The notes beneath the pieces were generated by a model. The model had not been told where the DNA came from and ran no database searches. It worked only from the letters and a program-made list of their open reading frames with translations. This document shows, one piece after another, positions 32,096 through 40,814 of a stretch of DNA of 64,000 nucleotides (its first letter is position 1; the number at the start of each line of letters is the position of its first letter). This DNA is from Variovorax sp. Root318D1 (GTDB lineage Bacteria; Pseudomonadota; Gammaproteobacteria; Burkholderiales; Burkholderiaceae_C): positions 184,504 to 248,503 of the forward strand of contig NZ_LMCQ01000023.1 in assembly GCF_001424835.1 (NCBI RefSeq). Reading direction: 5' to 3'. The position numbers and the translations under genes were made by a program.

Positions 32096-33126
32096 GTACT
32101 GGCGGGGCGCTGCGTGGGCCAGCCCGCGAGGTTGCGTTCGGCAATGCCCGCCAGCGCGGTGATCCAGGCCGGGCTGTCGTTCAGGCACGGGATGTAGCTG
32201 AAGGCCTCGCCACCGGCATGCATGAAGGCCTCGCGGCCCTCCATCGCAATTTCTTCCAGCGTCTCCAGGCAGTCGGCCGGAAAGCCCGGGCACACCACGT
32301 CGACCCGCTTGACGCCGCTCGCGCCGAGTTCGCGCAGGGTGGGCTCGGTATAGGGCTCGAGCCACTTGGCGCGGCCGAAGCGCGACTGGAAGGTGACGCG
32401 GTGCTGCGCGGCCGAAAGCCCGAGGCGCGTGGCAAGTAGGCGCGCGGTTTCGAGGCACTGCGCCTGGTATGGATCACCGAGCGCGACGTTGCGCGCAGGA
32501 ATACCGTGGAAGCTCATCAGCAGCACCTCGCCGCGGCCTTCGATCTTCCAGTGGCGCTCGATGCTTTGCGCAAGCGCCTCGATGTAGGCCGGATCGTCGT
32601 GGTACTGGTTCACGAAGCGGAACTCCGGAATCAGGCGCTGCCGGCGGCTCCAGTCGTTCACCGCATCGATCACGCTGGCCGTGGTGGTGGCCGAATATTG
32701 TGGATAGGCCTGCAGCACCAGCACGCGCGCTGCGCCTTCAGCCTTCAGCGCGTCGAGCCGCGAGGCGATCGAGGGGCTGGCGTAGCGCATTGCATCACGC
32801 ACCAACACGCGGTGCCCGCGTTCGCCGAGCCAGCCGGCAAGCAGGGTGGCTTGCTTCTGTGTCCACACTTTGAGCGGCGACCCCTCGGCCATCCAGATGC
32901 TCGCGTACTTGGCGGCCGACTTGGCGGGCCGCACGCGCAGAATGATGCCGTACAGGATCACGGCCCAGAGCAGCTTCGGAATTTCGACCACGCGCGGATC
33001 GCCGAGAAATTCCGCAAGGTAGGACCGCACGGCGGGCGTGGTGGGGGCATCTGGCGAGCCGAGGTTGCACCAGAGTACGGCGGTGCGCGCGGCGATGGAA
33101 CTGTTGTTCCCGTTGTCTTGAGGCAT
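32092..33126 (-). CDS. hemH: Ferrochelatase
   Basis: HemH inserts ferrous iron into protoporphyrin IX, the last step of protoheme synthesis. The 344-aa protein has the family blocks LWCNLGSPDAPT at the N-terminus, the metal-site histidine in LLMSFHGIPARN and the acidic pair region GGEAFSYIPCLNDS near the C-terminus. ATG 33126 lies only 15 bp from the ATG of the divergent HAD gene, so promoters must overlap the coding sequences or be very compact. The open frame continues upstream but crosses the HAD gene and is a shadow. Confidence 0.96.
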   Translation of the reverse strand: MPQDNGNNSSIAARTAVLWCNLGSPDAPTTPAVRSYLAEFLGDPRVVEIPKLLWAVILYGIILRVRPAKSAAKYASIWMAEGSPLKVWTQKQATLLAGWLGERGHRVLVRDAMRYASPSIASRLDALKAEGAARVLVLQAYPQYSATTTASVIDAVNDWSRRQRLIPEFRFVNQYHDDPAYIEALAQSIERHWKIEGRGEVLLMSFHGIPARNVALGDPYQAQCLETARLLATRLGLSAAQHRVTFQSRFGRAKWLEPYTEPTLRELGASGVKRVDVVCPGFPADCLETLEEIAMEGREAFMHAGGEAFSYIPCLNDSPAWITALAGIAERNLAGWPTQRPAST

Positions 33127-33141
33127 GCGATATTCTCGGGC

Positions 33142-33873
33142 ATGACTTCCGTTTCCACGGCGCTGGCGGGCGCTGAGCCACTCGACATCAAGCGCATCTC
33201 CGCGATCTCGCTCGACCTGGACGACACCCTCTGGCCCATCTGGCCGACCATCGAACGTGCCGAGACCGTGCTGCAGGAATGGCTGCTGCGCGAAGCACCC
33301 AAGACCGCTTCGCTGCTGCTGAACCCCGGCGTTCTGCGCGAGTTGCGCGAAGCCACCGCCAAGGAACGTTCGGACCTTGCGCATGACCTGAGCGCGCTGC
33401 GCCGCGAATCGATCCGCACGGCGCTGAAGCGCTCGGGCGAAGATCCGGCGCTGGCCGATCCGGCCTTCGACGCCTTCTTTGCTGAGCGCCAGCGTGTGAC
33501 GCTGTATGAAGACGCGCTGCCGGCGCTCAAGTGGCTCAGCGAGCGCTATCCGCTGGTGGCCATTTCGAACGGCAATGCCGACATCCACCTGACCGGCGTG
33601 GGCCGCTGGTTTCGCACCGCATTCAATGCGCGCGCCTTCGGCAGCGGCAAGCCGCATGCGCCGATATTTCGTGCTGCGGCCGCCTCGGTCGGCCTGCTGC
33701 CGAAGGACGTGCTGCACGTGGGCGACGACGCGGAGCTCGACGTGGTCGGCGCGCTCAATGCCGGCATGCAGGCCGCCTGGCTGGTGCGCGACGAGCGGCC
33801 GTGGGTGCACGGCGCGCGTCCGCAACTGATCGTGCCGAACCTCCACGCGCTGTGCGTGGCACTTGGCGCTTGA
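33142..33873 (+). CDS. HAD-superfamily hydrolase
   Basis: A 243-aa phosphatase-like protein. HAD motif I is DLDDT (25-29; nucleophile Asp25, acid/base Asp27), motif II is VAISNGN, and motifs III/IV are KPHAPIF and HVGDDAELDVVGALNAG. The helical cap between 35 and 125 places it with the YjjG/GS1-like subfamily. Such enzymes dephosphorylate small sugars or nucleotides, including FMN-type substrates, but substrate choice is not visible. It is divergent from hemH and convergent with the NIPSNAP gene 10 bp away. Confidence 0.88.
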   Translation: MTSVSTALAGAEPLDIKRISAISLDLDDTLWPIWPTIERAETVLQEWLLREAPKTASLLLNPGVLRELREATAKERSDLAHDLSALRRESIRTALKRSGEDPALADPAFDAFFAERQRVTLYEDALPALKWLSERYPLVAISNGNADIHLTGVGRWFRTAFNARAFGSGKPHAPIFRAAAASVGLLPKDVLHVGDDAELDVVGALNAGMQAAWLVRDERPWVHGARPQLIVPNLHALCVALGA

Positions 33874-33882
33874 GTTCGCGCT

Positions 33883-34188
33883 CTACGAGAACACGGGCCG
33901 GAAGAAGCTGCGCTCGTAGCTGAGGATGCAGCGGGTGTCCTCGGCGTACTTGAACGCAGCCTGGCACTCGGCATCCTGCATCGAATCGGCGCGGTACTGC
34001 TCGTAGGCGGCGAAGCTCGGAAAGCTGAACATCGCGAGCGCCACATTGTTCGCACCCTCCGACGGCAGGAAATAGCCGTGGTGCTGGCCGCCGAATTTCT
34101 CGACCAGCGGGATCCAGAGCTTGCCGTAGTACTCGAATTCCTTGAGCTTGTACGGATCAACGATGTAGCGCAGGTAGCAGGTGACCAT
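33883..34188 (-). CDS. NIPSNAP family protein
   Basis: A 101-aa single-domain protein of the NIPSNAP, dimeric alpha-beta barrel type. It begins CYLRYIVDPYKLKEFEYY, has WIPLVEKFGGQHHGYFLPSE in the middle and YERSFFRPVF at the end, which are the usual family blocks. Function in bacteria is unknown. It is the last gene on the minus strand after hpnE and the small unknown gene, 35 bp downstream of that gene, so it is probably a passenger of the squalene operon. Confidence 0.85.
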   Translation of the reverse strand: MVTCYLRYIVDPYKLKEFEYYGKLWIPLVEKFGGQHHGYFLPSEGANNVALAMFSFPSFAAYEQYRADSMQDAECQAAFKYAEDTRCILSYERSFFRPVFS

Positions 34189-34223
34189 GTTTCTCTCAGT
34201 GAATGGGGGGCGGCAATCGGGTT

Positions 34224-34526
34224 TCAGTCCAACTTGAATTGCTCGCGCAGCGCCGCGCAGAAATCGGCGGTGCCGCTGAGCGAGAAGGTCACGGTGTCGA
34301 GGTCCGGCGTTTCCCGGGTCTGCTGCAAGTCAAAATCCCAGGCCGCTCCGTCTTCCAGCGCGCCTTGCGCATCCGGGAAGGTGGCGTTGGCCCAGGCCAG
34401 AAGTTCCGCGACTTCGGCCAGCACCTCGCGTGTTTTTTCGGGCGCGGTCGAGGCCATGGCGTCGAAGGTGCCGTGGCCTTCGGTGTCTTCGCTGTAGTCG
34501 AAATCCAGGTAGCGCAATTCGGTCAT
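34224..34526 (-). CDS. Small acidic protein of unknown function
   Basis: A 100-aa soluble protein starting MTELRYLDFDYSEDTEGHGT and ending FCAALREQFKLD. It is rich in Asp and Glu (low pI) with an alternating beta/alpha pattern and no signal peptide. I do not recognise its family with confidence. Its ATG overlaps the hpnE stop (ATGA), so it is translated with the squalene genes, but nothing in it suggests an enzyme. Confidence 0.75.
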   Translation of the reverse strand: MTELRYLDFDYSEDTEGHGTFDAMASTAPEKTREVLAEVAELLAWANATFPDAQGALEDGAAWDFDLQQTRETPDLDTVTFSLSGTADFCAALREQFKLD

Positions 34527-35809
34527 GGTGCTGTCAATGTGTTGGCGGCGGCCAGTCCGCTCAGGACTGCGCCTTCGAGTGTCGCGGGGTAGGGGCCTTC
34601 GGTGTAGTCGCCGCAAGCCTGCAACCCTGGAGCGATTTTCGTTGCCGGTCGAACAAGCCCGGGCGTGCAGGCAAAGGTGGCGCGCTTCTCGACCACGGTC
34701 TGGACGGGCTTGAGCGCGGTCTGGCCCAGCTGGGTTGCGGCTTGTGCCATGGCCTGATGCTCCAACGCCTCGCGCGGGGTTTCGTTCGCGCTGACGACCA
34801 TGGCAAGCACGCCCTCGGGTCCGCCAAGCTGGCCACGGTCGAACACGAATTGCGCCGGTGCGGTGTCGGGGCGGCTGCGCAGTGCCAGCATCGGTTCCGC
34901 CAGCGGCGTGGCGCCGCGCAGATAGACCGTGGCGATGGCCTCGAAGCGCAAGGCCTCGGTGGTCTCGCACCAGTGTTGCGCCGGCAGGCCGGAAGCGCGG
35001 ACGAGCCGCGCGGCGTCCCACGGCGCACAGGCCAGGACGACGCGGTCGAAGCGCTCGCCGTCGACTCGCCATGAAGTGCCGTCCGGCCAGATCGCGTGCA
35101 CGCGGACGCCGATGCGCAGCGTGGCCTCATGTTGAGCGAGCCACGCCAGGGCCGCATCGGGAAACAGCGCGCCAAGGTCGACGCGCGGCAGCAGCAGGTC
35201 GGCGCCGCCGCTGCCGCTGAAGAGCGCATCGTGCAACACCCGCAGGAACACCTCGCCGCTCGATTGATCGATCGGCGTGTTGAGCGCGGAGACGCACAGC
35301 GGCTCGATCAGCTCTTCCATCACGCGCGGCGTGAGCCCGGCGCAGAGCGTGGCCACAGTCGTGCCCGGGTCGCAGCGAAACCCGCGCAGGCGCCACTGCA
35401 CTGCGGTGCGCAGCAGCGTGGACTTGTCCCGCCACGACCAGCCGCGCGCCGTGAAGACGCCAGCCAGCAGATCGAGCGGCGCTGGCAGCCTCGACAGCTT
35501 CAGCCCGCCGCCGTCGGCAAAGCGCAGCGAGAGCGGCAACCGGAGCAGGGCCTTGTCGACGTCCACGCCCACGTCGCGCATCAGCTGCAAGGTGGCGGTG
35601 TAAGCGCCGATGAGGATGTGCTGCCCGTTGTCCAGCGTCAGCCCATGCATGTGGTCGACGCGCCGAGCGCGACCGCCCGCCATATGCGCGGTCTCGAACA
35701 GCGTCACGGCATGGCCGAGCCGCGTGGCTTCGACGGCGCAGGCGAGCCCGGCCCAGCCGGCGCCGATGACTGCGGTCTTCAAATGCTCCCCAGCGCCTGG
35801 ACTTTCCAT
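34523..35809 (-). CDS. hpnE: Hydroxysqualene/squalene-associated FAD-dependent desaturase
   Basis: A 428-aa flavoprotein that reduces hydroxysqualene to squalene in the three-enzyme bacterial route. The N-terminal FAD dinucleotide site is VIGAGWAGLACAVEA, followed by the ETAHMAGGRARR segment of amine-oxidase-type proteins and the C-terminal FAD contact GDYTEGPYPATLEGAVLSG (family pattern). ATG 35809 lies 31 bp inside the end of hpnD, so the genes overlap. A longer open frame covers hpnD and is a shadow. Product squalene may feed hopanoids, but no shc gene is in this window. Confidence 0.93.
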   Translation of the reverse strand: MESPGAGEHLKTAVIGAGWAGLACAVEATRLGHAVTLFETAHMAGGRARRVDHMHGLTLDNGQHILIGAYTATLQLMRDVGVDVDKALLRLPLSLRFADGGGLKLSRLPAPLDLLAGVFTARGWSWRDKSTLLRTAVQWRLRGFRCDPGTTVATLCAGLTPRVMEELIEPLCVSALNTPIDQSSGEVFLRVLHDALFSGSGGADLLLPRVDLGALFPDAALAWLAQHEATLRIGVRVHAIWPDGTSWRVDGERFDRVVLACAPWDAARLVRASGLPAQHWCETTEALRFEAIATVYLRGATPLAEPMLALRSRPDTAPAQFVFDRGQLGGPEGVLAMVVSANETPREALEHQAMAQAATQLGQTALKPVQTVVEKRATFACTPGLVRPATKIAPGLQACGDYTEGPYPATLEGAVLSGLAAANTLTAP

Positions 35810-36618
35810 GCCAGCCAGAACTTGCGCACCGGCGTCAGGCTCACGCGCTGGTTCAGCACCTGGAAGTCGTCGCGCTCGATCTCGCGCAGCAGCGTGCGGT
35901 AGATGCTGGCCATCATGAGGCCGGGCTTTTGCGCACGGCGGTCCGCGGCGGGCAGCAACGCAAGGGCTTCGTCGTACGCCGCGTGCGCGCGCGCGGCCTG
36001 GAACTTCATGAGGGCGACGAAGCGCTCCGAATGCACGCGGTTGAGAATCTCGTGCGCCTTGACGTCGAACTTCTGCAACTCGTTCACGGGCAGGTAGATG
36101 CGGCCGCGCAGCGCGTCTTCGCCGACGTCGCGAATGATGTTGGTGAGCTGCAGCGCCAGACCGAGCTTGTGCGCATAGGCGGTGGTCTGCGGATCGGTCT
36201 GGCCGAAGATGCGCGCCGCGACTTCGCCCACCACGCCGGCCACCAGGTGGCAGTAGCGGGCAAGGCCTGGAAAGTCGAGGTAGCGGGTCTGGTCGAGGTC
36301 CATCTGGCAGCCTTCGATCACCTCGTTGAGCTGCCTGGGCTCGATGCCGTAGGCGGTGGCATGCGGCACCAGCGCCTGCATCACCGGGTGGCGCGGCGGG
36401 CCTGAAAAAGACTGCGCCACCTCGGTGCGCCACCAGGCGAGCTTGGTGGCCGCCACTCCGGGGTCGCTGACCTCGTCGACCACGTCGTCGATCTCGCGGC
36501 AGAAGGCATAGAACGCCGTGATCGCGGCGCGCCGTGGCTTGGGTAGGAACAGAAAGGCGTAATAGAAACTGCTGCCCGAGGCGGCGGCCTTGTCTTGTAC
36601 GTATTGCTCGGGAGTCAT
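35779..36618 (-). CDS. hpnD: Presqualene diphosphate synthase
   Basis: HpnD condenses two farnesyl diphosphates into presqualene diphosphate. The 279-aa protein is all-helical with two aspartate-rich motifs: REIDDVVDEVSD (41-52) and NIIRDVGEDALRGRIYLP (160-177, shown as the family pattern). These bind magnesium diphosphate. The central segment CQMDLDQTRY agrees with HpnD. The ATG overlaps the hpnC stop by 4 bp, and hpnE overlaps its 3' end. Confidence 0.94.
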   Translation of the reverse strand: MTPEQYVQDKAAASGSSFYYAFLFLPKPRRAAITAFYAFCREIDDVVDEVSDPGVAATKLAWWRTEVAQSFSGPPRHPVMQALVPHATAYGIEPRQLNEVIEGCQMDLDQTRYLDFPGLARYCHLVAGVVGEVAARIFGQTDPQTTAYAHKLGLALQLTNIIRDVGEDALRGRIYLPVNELQKFDVKAHEILNRVHSERFVALMKFQAARAHAAYDEALALLPAADRRAQKPGLMMASIYRTLLREIERDDFQVLNQRVSLTPVRKFWLAWKVQALGSI

Positions 36619-37526
36619 CGGAGGGACGCTTTCATGGGCGGCAATTGTCTCCGCATCCGGAGCGCGCGCCAGGCCAGCAAGGGCGCATCGGTCTTGCTGA
36701 TCTTGGGACGTTGCGAGAACGTGTCGAAGCCCAGGTCTTCGATCTTGTCGAGGATGCGCAAGCCGCCCTGGACCACGAAGCGCAGTTCCCAGCCGGCGCG
36801 GCCCGGCAGGCGGTGGACCAGCGGGGCGCCCTGGGCCATGAGTTCGCGCGCCCAGGCGCTTTCGACCGCGATCAGGTTGATGGCTTCCTGCGGCGGCGGC
36901 GCGTCGGCCACCGGCATGAAGGCCTTGAAGCTCTCGCGCGTCAGGCCGCGCCGGGCGCAGTCGGCCAGCGGCGGATAGAAGCGGCCGCGCGGCAGGTCCA
37001 CGCTCGGGTCCTGCCAGAAGTTGATGAGTTGCAGGGCGCTGCAGATGGCGTCGCTTTGCGCCAGTGCCTCTGCGTCGTGCACGCCGTACAGATGCAGCAG
37101 CAGGCGGCCGACCGGGTTGGCGGAGCGGCGGCAGTAGTCGAGCAGCTCGGCACGGTCGGCGTAGGTTCCTCCGCCCTGCGTCTTCTCGATGTCCTGCATG
37201 AATGCGCTCAGCAGGTCGGCCAGCAATTCCTCGGGCAGCGCGAACTGCGCGATGCTGTACGCCAGCGGGCCGAAGACATGGGGCCAGCGCGAGTCGGCCG
37301 GCACGCTGCCGCGTGCGGCGGCGCGGAGCTCTTCGCGGTAGGCGCGCAGGTCAGCGAGCCGCTCTTCGGGCGAGGCATCGCCTTCGTCCGCGATGTCGTC
37401 CGCAGTGCGCGCGAAATGGTAGATCGCGGCAATAGGCGGCCGCAGATGAGGCGGGCACAGCCATGAGGCCACGGGAAAATTCTCGTAATGCGCCGGCGGC
37501 GCGGCAATGTGGGTAGGTTCAGGCAC
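36615..37526 (-). CDS. hpnC: Hydroxysqualene synthase
   Basis: HpnC converts presqualene diphosphate to hydroxysqualene. The 303-aa protein belongs to the squalene/phytoene synthase family: first aspartate motif TADDIADEGD (41-50), second motif NFWQDPSVDLPRGRFYPP with one of the usual acidic residues replaced, as is typical for HpnC. It is the first gene of hpnCDE and is followed by two small unknown genes. It diverges from kup, with 71 bp between the starts; no clear promoter is seen there. Confidence 0.94.
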   Translation of the reverse strand: MPEPTHIAAPPAHYENFPVASWLCPPHLRPPIAAIYHFARTADDIADEGDASPEERLADLRAYREELRAAARGSVPADSRWPHVFGPLAYSIAQFALPEELLADLLSAFMQDIEKTQGGGTYADRAELLDYCRRSANPVGRLLLHLYGVHDAEALAQSDAICSALQLINFWQDPSVDLPRGRFYPPLADCARRGLTRESFKAFMPVADAPPPQEAINLIAVESAWARELMAQGAPLVHRLPGRAGWELRFVVQGGLRILDKIEDLGFDTFSQRPKISKTDAPLLAWRALRMRRQLPPMKASLR

Positions 37527-37597
37527 GCGGCGATTGTCCGCGACACGTGCCGCGCACTATGCTCGCGGCGTCACCTCCAATCCAATCTCCCGATTTC

Positions 37598-39520
37598 ATG
37601 AATTCACAGGCACAGGTCCCCGCTGCCCAGAGTCCGACGCACGGCGAGGCGTCTCATGCGGCAGGGCCGGGCCTGACGATCGCGGCGCTGGGCGTGGTGT
37701 TTGGCGACATCGGCACCTCGCCGCTCTATGCGTTCAAGGAAACGCTGAACCCCGAGCACGGCGTCGCGTTCACGCCCGATTCGGTGCTGGGCCTGCTTTC
37801 GCTCATCTTCTGGGGCCTGATGTTCGTGGTTACGCTCAAGTACGTGGTGTTCGTTCTGCGCGCCGACCACGACGGCGAGGGCGGCATTCTTGCGCTGCAG
37901 GCGCTTGCCCGCAGCGCGGCGGGAGGCACGCAGGCCCGCCCATGGCTGTGGAATGCCATTGGGGCGCTCGGCCTGCTCGGCGCGGCCATGTTCTATGGCG
38001 ACAGCCTGATCACCCCTGCCATTTCCGTGCTGTCGGCCGTGGAGGGGCTGGAGGTGCAGGCGCCGGTGCTGCAGCGCGCGGTGATCCCTATCACCATCCT
38101 CATCCTGCTCGGGCTCTTTGCGGTGCAGCGCAAGGGGACGGGGGCGGTGGGCAAGGTGTTCGGGCCGGTCATGCTGCTCTGGTTTGGGGTGCTGGCCCTC
38201 GCAGGCGGCTGGCAGGTGCTGCAGCACCCGCAAGTGCTGGGGGCGCTCGATCCGCGCCGGGCCATCGGCTTCTTGGTCGAGCACCGGCTGCAGTCACTGG
38301 CGGTGCTAGGCGCTGTTTTTCTCGCGTTTACCGGGGGCGAAGCGCTGTACGCCGACATGGGCCACTTCGGCACGCGGGCAATCCGGCTCGCCTGGCTCTT
38401 CATCGCGCTGCCGGGGTTGGTACTTAATTATTTCGGCCAAGGTGCGCTGGTGCTGGCGGATCCCGCGGCCGTCGACAACCCGTTCTTCCGGCTCTTTCCC
38501 GCCTGGGGCGTGGTGCCGATGGTGGTGCTGGCCGCCATGGCCACCGTGATTGCCTCGCAGGCCGTGATCTCGGGCGCCTTTTCGCTTACGGCGCACGCCA
38601 TGCGCATGGGCTACCTGCCGCGCATGCGCGTGGTGCAGACCTCGGGCTCGTCCATCGGCCAGATCTATGTGCCGGTGGTCAACTGGCTGCTGATGACCGG
38701 GGTGCTGCTGCTGGTGCTGGGCTTTCGCAGTTCGGAGGCGCTGTCGGCGGCCTATGGCATTGCGGTGTCGATCACGATGGTCACCACCACGCTGCTGGCG
38801 GGAATCGTGGCCTGGGGCCTGTGGCGCTGGAACCGGGTGGCGGTGGTGCTCGGCGTGGCGGCTTTTGCCGTGGTCGACCTGACGTTCGTGGCGGCCAACA
38901 GCCTCAAGGTGACTGAAGGCGGCTGGCTCACGCTGGCCGTGGCGGCCGGGGTGCTGGTGCTTTTCACGAGTTGGGCAAAGGGTCGCCGGCTGGGTCTGGA
39001 GGCCGCCGCGGCCGAAAGCCTGCCCCTCAAGCCATTCTTCGAATCGCTCGCGCTCGATATGCCGCACCGGGTGAAGGGCACGGCGGTATTCCTGAATGCC
39101 GACGCTACGGCGGTGCCCCACGCATTGCTCCACAACCTCAAGCACAACCAGGTGCTGCATGAGCAGGTGATCGTGCTGCGCGTGCTGGTCTGCGACACCC
39201 CGCGCATCGACGCGCGCATCCGCATCGAGGCCGAGCACGTGATGGACGGGATCTGGGTAGTCACTGCGCGGCACGGCTTCATGGAGCGGCCCGACGTGCC
39301 CGAATTCATTCGGATATTCGCCTATCAGAAAGGGCTGGCCATCGATTCGATGAAGACCTCGTACTTCGTCTCGCGTGCCTCGGTCGGGGAGGAGAACCTT
39401 CCGGGCATGAACCCGGTTCGCCGCGCGCTCTTCGGCTGGCTCCAGCGCAATTCGGGCAGGGCGTCCGACTATTTCGAGCTTCCCGACAACCGCCTGGTCG
39501 AGATGGGGCAGAGAACCTAG
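37598..39520 (+). CDS. kup: Low-affinity potassium transporter Kup
   Basis: A 640-aa potassium/proton symporter of the KUP/HAK/KT family. It has twelve predicted helices in residues 25-440 and a large cytoplasmic C-terminal domain. The signature GDIGTSPLYAF (36-46), FYGDSLITPAISVLSAVEG and GGEALYADMGHFG are all present. ATG 37598 gives a start like that of homologues; an in-frame ATG at 37547 is possible but would lengthen the tail before helix 1. The gene stands alone between divergent hpnC and a downstream promoter for an efflux operon. Confidence 0.94.
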   Translation: MNSQAQVPAAQSPTHGEASHAAGPGLTIAALGVVFGDIGTSPLYAFKETLNPEHGVAFTPDSVLGLLSLIFWGLMFVVTLKYVVFVLRADHDGEGGILALQALARSAAGGTQARPWLWNAIGALGLLGAAMFYGDSLITPAISVLSAVEGLEVQAPVLQRAVIPITILILLGLFAVQRKGTGAVGKVFGPVMLLWFGVLALAGGWQVLQHPQVLGALDPRRAIGFLVEHRLQSLAVLGAVFLAFTGGEALYADMGHFGTRAIRLAWLFIALPGLVLNYFGQGALVLADPAAVDNPFFRLFPAWGVVPMVVLAAMATVIASQAVISGAFSLTAHAMRMGYLPRMRVVQTSGSSIGQIYVPVVNWLLMTGVLLLVLGFRSSEALSAAYGIAVSITMVTTTLLAGIVAWGLWRWNRVAVVLGVAAFAVVDLTFVAANSLKVTEGGWLTLAVAAGVLVLFTSWAKGRRLGLEAAAAESLPLKPFFESLALDMPHRVKGTAVFLNADATAVPHALLHNLKHNQVLHEQVIVLRVLVCDTPRIDARIRIEAEHVMDGIWVVTARHGFMERPDVPEFIRIFAYQKGLAIDSMKTSYFVSRASVGEENLPGMNPVRRALFGWLQRNSGRASDYFELPDNRLVEMGQRT

Positions 39521-39540
39521 CGATTCATTGAAGACCGCGA

Positions 39541-39589
39541 TTGACAGTCCTTGAGGTTTACCCTAAATTACTAACCAGTGGGTCAGTAA
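39541..39589 (+). promoter_or_regulatory. Sigma-70 promoter with overlapping palindromic operator
   Basis: TTGACA (39541-39546), a 17-bp spacer and TAAATT (39564-39569) make a strong promoter for the efflux operon. A 22-bp interrupted palindrome overlaps the -10 and the start point: TTACTAACC (39568-39576) with GGTCAGTAA (39581-39589), nine or ten matching positions in each half. This is the size and form of a TetR-family operator placed to block transcription. The regulator gene is not adjacent. Confidence 0.78.
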
Positions 39590-39620
39590 TGACCAAGGTT
39601 CGACCTTTCCAGGGTGTCTC

Positions 39621-40814
39621 ATGACCGCCTCTTCCGGCTTTTCTCCTGCCCGCGGCGCCATTGCATGGCTGCTGCTTCCCGCCTTGTTCCTGGCCGGCTG
39701 TTCGCAGTCGAAACCAGCCGAGGAACCCGTGCGTGCGGTCAAGCTGGTGACGGTGGGCACCAGCGACATCGACGCCCAGCCCGAGTTCTCGGCCGAGGTT
39801 CGGGCCCGGGTCGAATCGCGTCTGGGATTCCGGGTGGCGGGCAAGATCACCAAGCGCCAGGCCGAACTCGGCCAGCACGTACAGGCCGGCCAGGTGCTGG
39901 CCCAGCTCGACCCGCAGGACTACAGGCTGGCAGCCGAAGCGGCGCGCGCCCAACTGGCCGCGGCGCAGACCAACCGCGATCTCGCGGCGGCGGACCTCAA
40001 GCGCTACCGCGAACTGCGTGAGCAGAACTTCATCAGCGGCGCCGAGCTGGAACGCCGCGAGTCCACCTGGAAGGCCGCACAGGCGCAGCTCGAACAGGCG
40101 CAGGCCCAACTTTCGTCGCAAGGCAACCAGGCGAGCTACACCACGCTGGTGGCCGACGTGGCCGGGATCATTACCGCCATCGAAGCCGAGCCGGGCCAGG
40201 TGGTGCAGGCCGGCACGCCGGTCGTCCGCATCGCGCAGGACGGCGCGCGCGACGTGGTGTTTGCGGTGCCCGAAGACCGCGCTGCCCTGATCAAGCCAGG
40301 CTCGCCGGTCACGGTGCGCGGCTGGTCGGGCGGCGCAGAACTGCAGGGCGAGGTGCGCGAAGTGGCGGCCAGCGCTGACGCGGTCACGCGCACCTATTCA
40401 GTCAAGGTGGCGATCGACGCAGCCACGTCGCCGGCGCTCGGCGCCACCGTCTATGCCCGCCCGCAGGCATTGGCGCGCGCAGGCGGCGCGGTCATGAAGC
40501 TCCCGACCAGCGCGCTGCGCCAGGAGGGCAAGGGCACCTCGGTGTGGGTGCTGGACAAGGCGACCATGACCGTGCGCTCGCAGCCCGTGCAGGTGGCCAC
40601 GGCCGACGGCAACGAGGCCGTGATCGGCGGCGGGCTCGCGCCCGGAATGATGGTGGTGGCCGCGGGCGTGCACGTGCTCTCACCGGGACAGAAGGTCACC
40701 ATCTACCAGAGCAAGGAGGCCGCCGCGGCGGCCGCCAATGCGACGCAGCCCGCGCAATCCGCCGCGGCCGTTTCGGCCACGAAGAAGGAGATCGCAGCAG
40801 GTGCTGCCAAATGA
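39621..40814 (+). CDS. RND efflux periplasmic adaptor lipoprotein
   Basis: A 397-aa adaptor protein with a lipobox LAGC (Cys27), so it is lipid-anchored in the inner membrane. The barrel-sandwich part (RLGFRVAGKITKRQAELGQH), a coiled-coil hairpin rich in Ala and Gln (about 105-165, ELREQNFISGAELERRE) and the beta-barrel (TVRGWSGGAELQGEVREV) appear in usual order. The tail is alanine-rich. The permease gene overlaps by 4 bp. No outer membrane channel gene is adjacent, so it probably shares one such as the NodT protein at 19,977-21,470 or a TolC elsewhere. Confidence 0.92.
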   Translation: MTASSGFSPARGAIAWLLLPALFLAGCSQSKPAEEPVRAVKLVTVGTSDIDAQPEFSAEVRARVESRLGFRVAGKITKRQAELGQHVQAGQVLAQLDPQDYRLAAEAARAQLAAAQTNRDLAAADLKRYRELREQNFISGAELERRESTWKAAQAQLEQAQAQLSSQGNQASYTTLVADVAGIITAIEAEPGQVVQAGTPVVRIAQDGARDVVFAVPEDRAALIKPGSPVTVRGWSGGAELQGEVREVAASADAVTRTYSVKVAIDAATSPALGATVYARPQALARAGGAVMKLPTSALRQEGKGTSVWVLDKATMTVRSQPVQVATADGNEAVIGGGLAPGMMVVAAGVHVLSPGQKVTIYQSKEAAAAAANATQPAQSAAAVSATKKEIAAGAAK

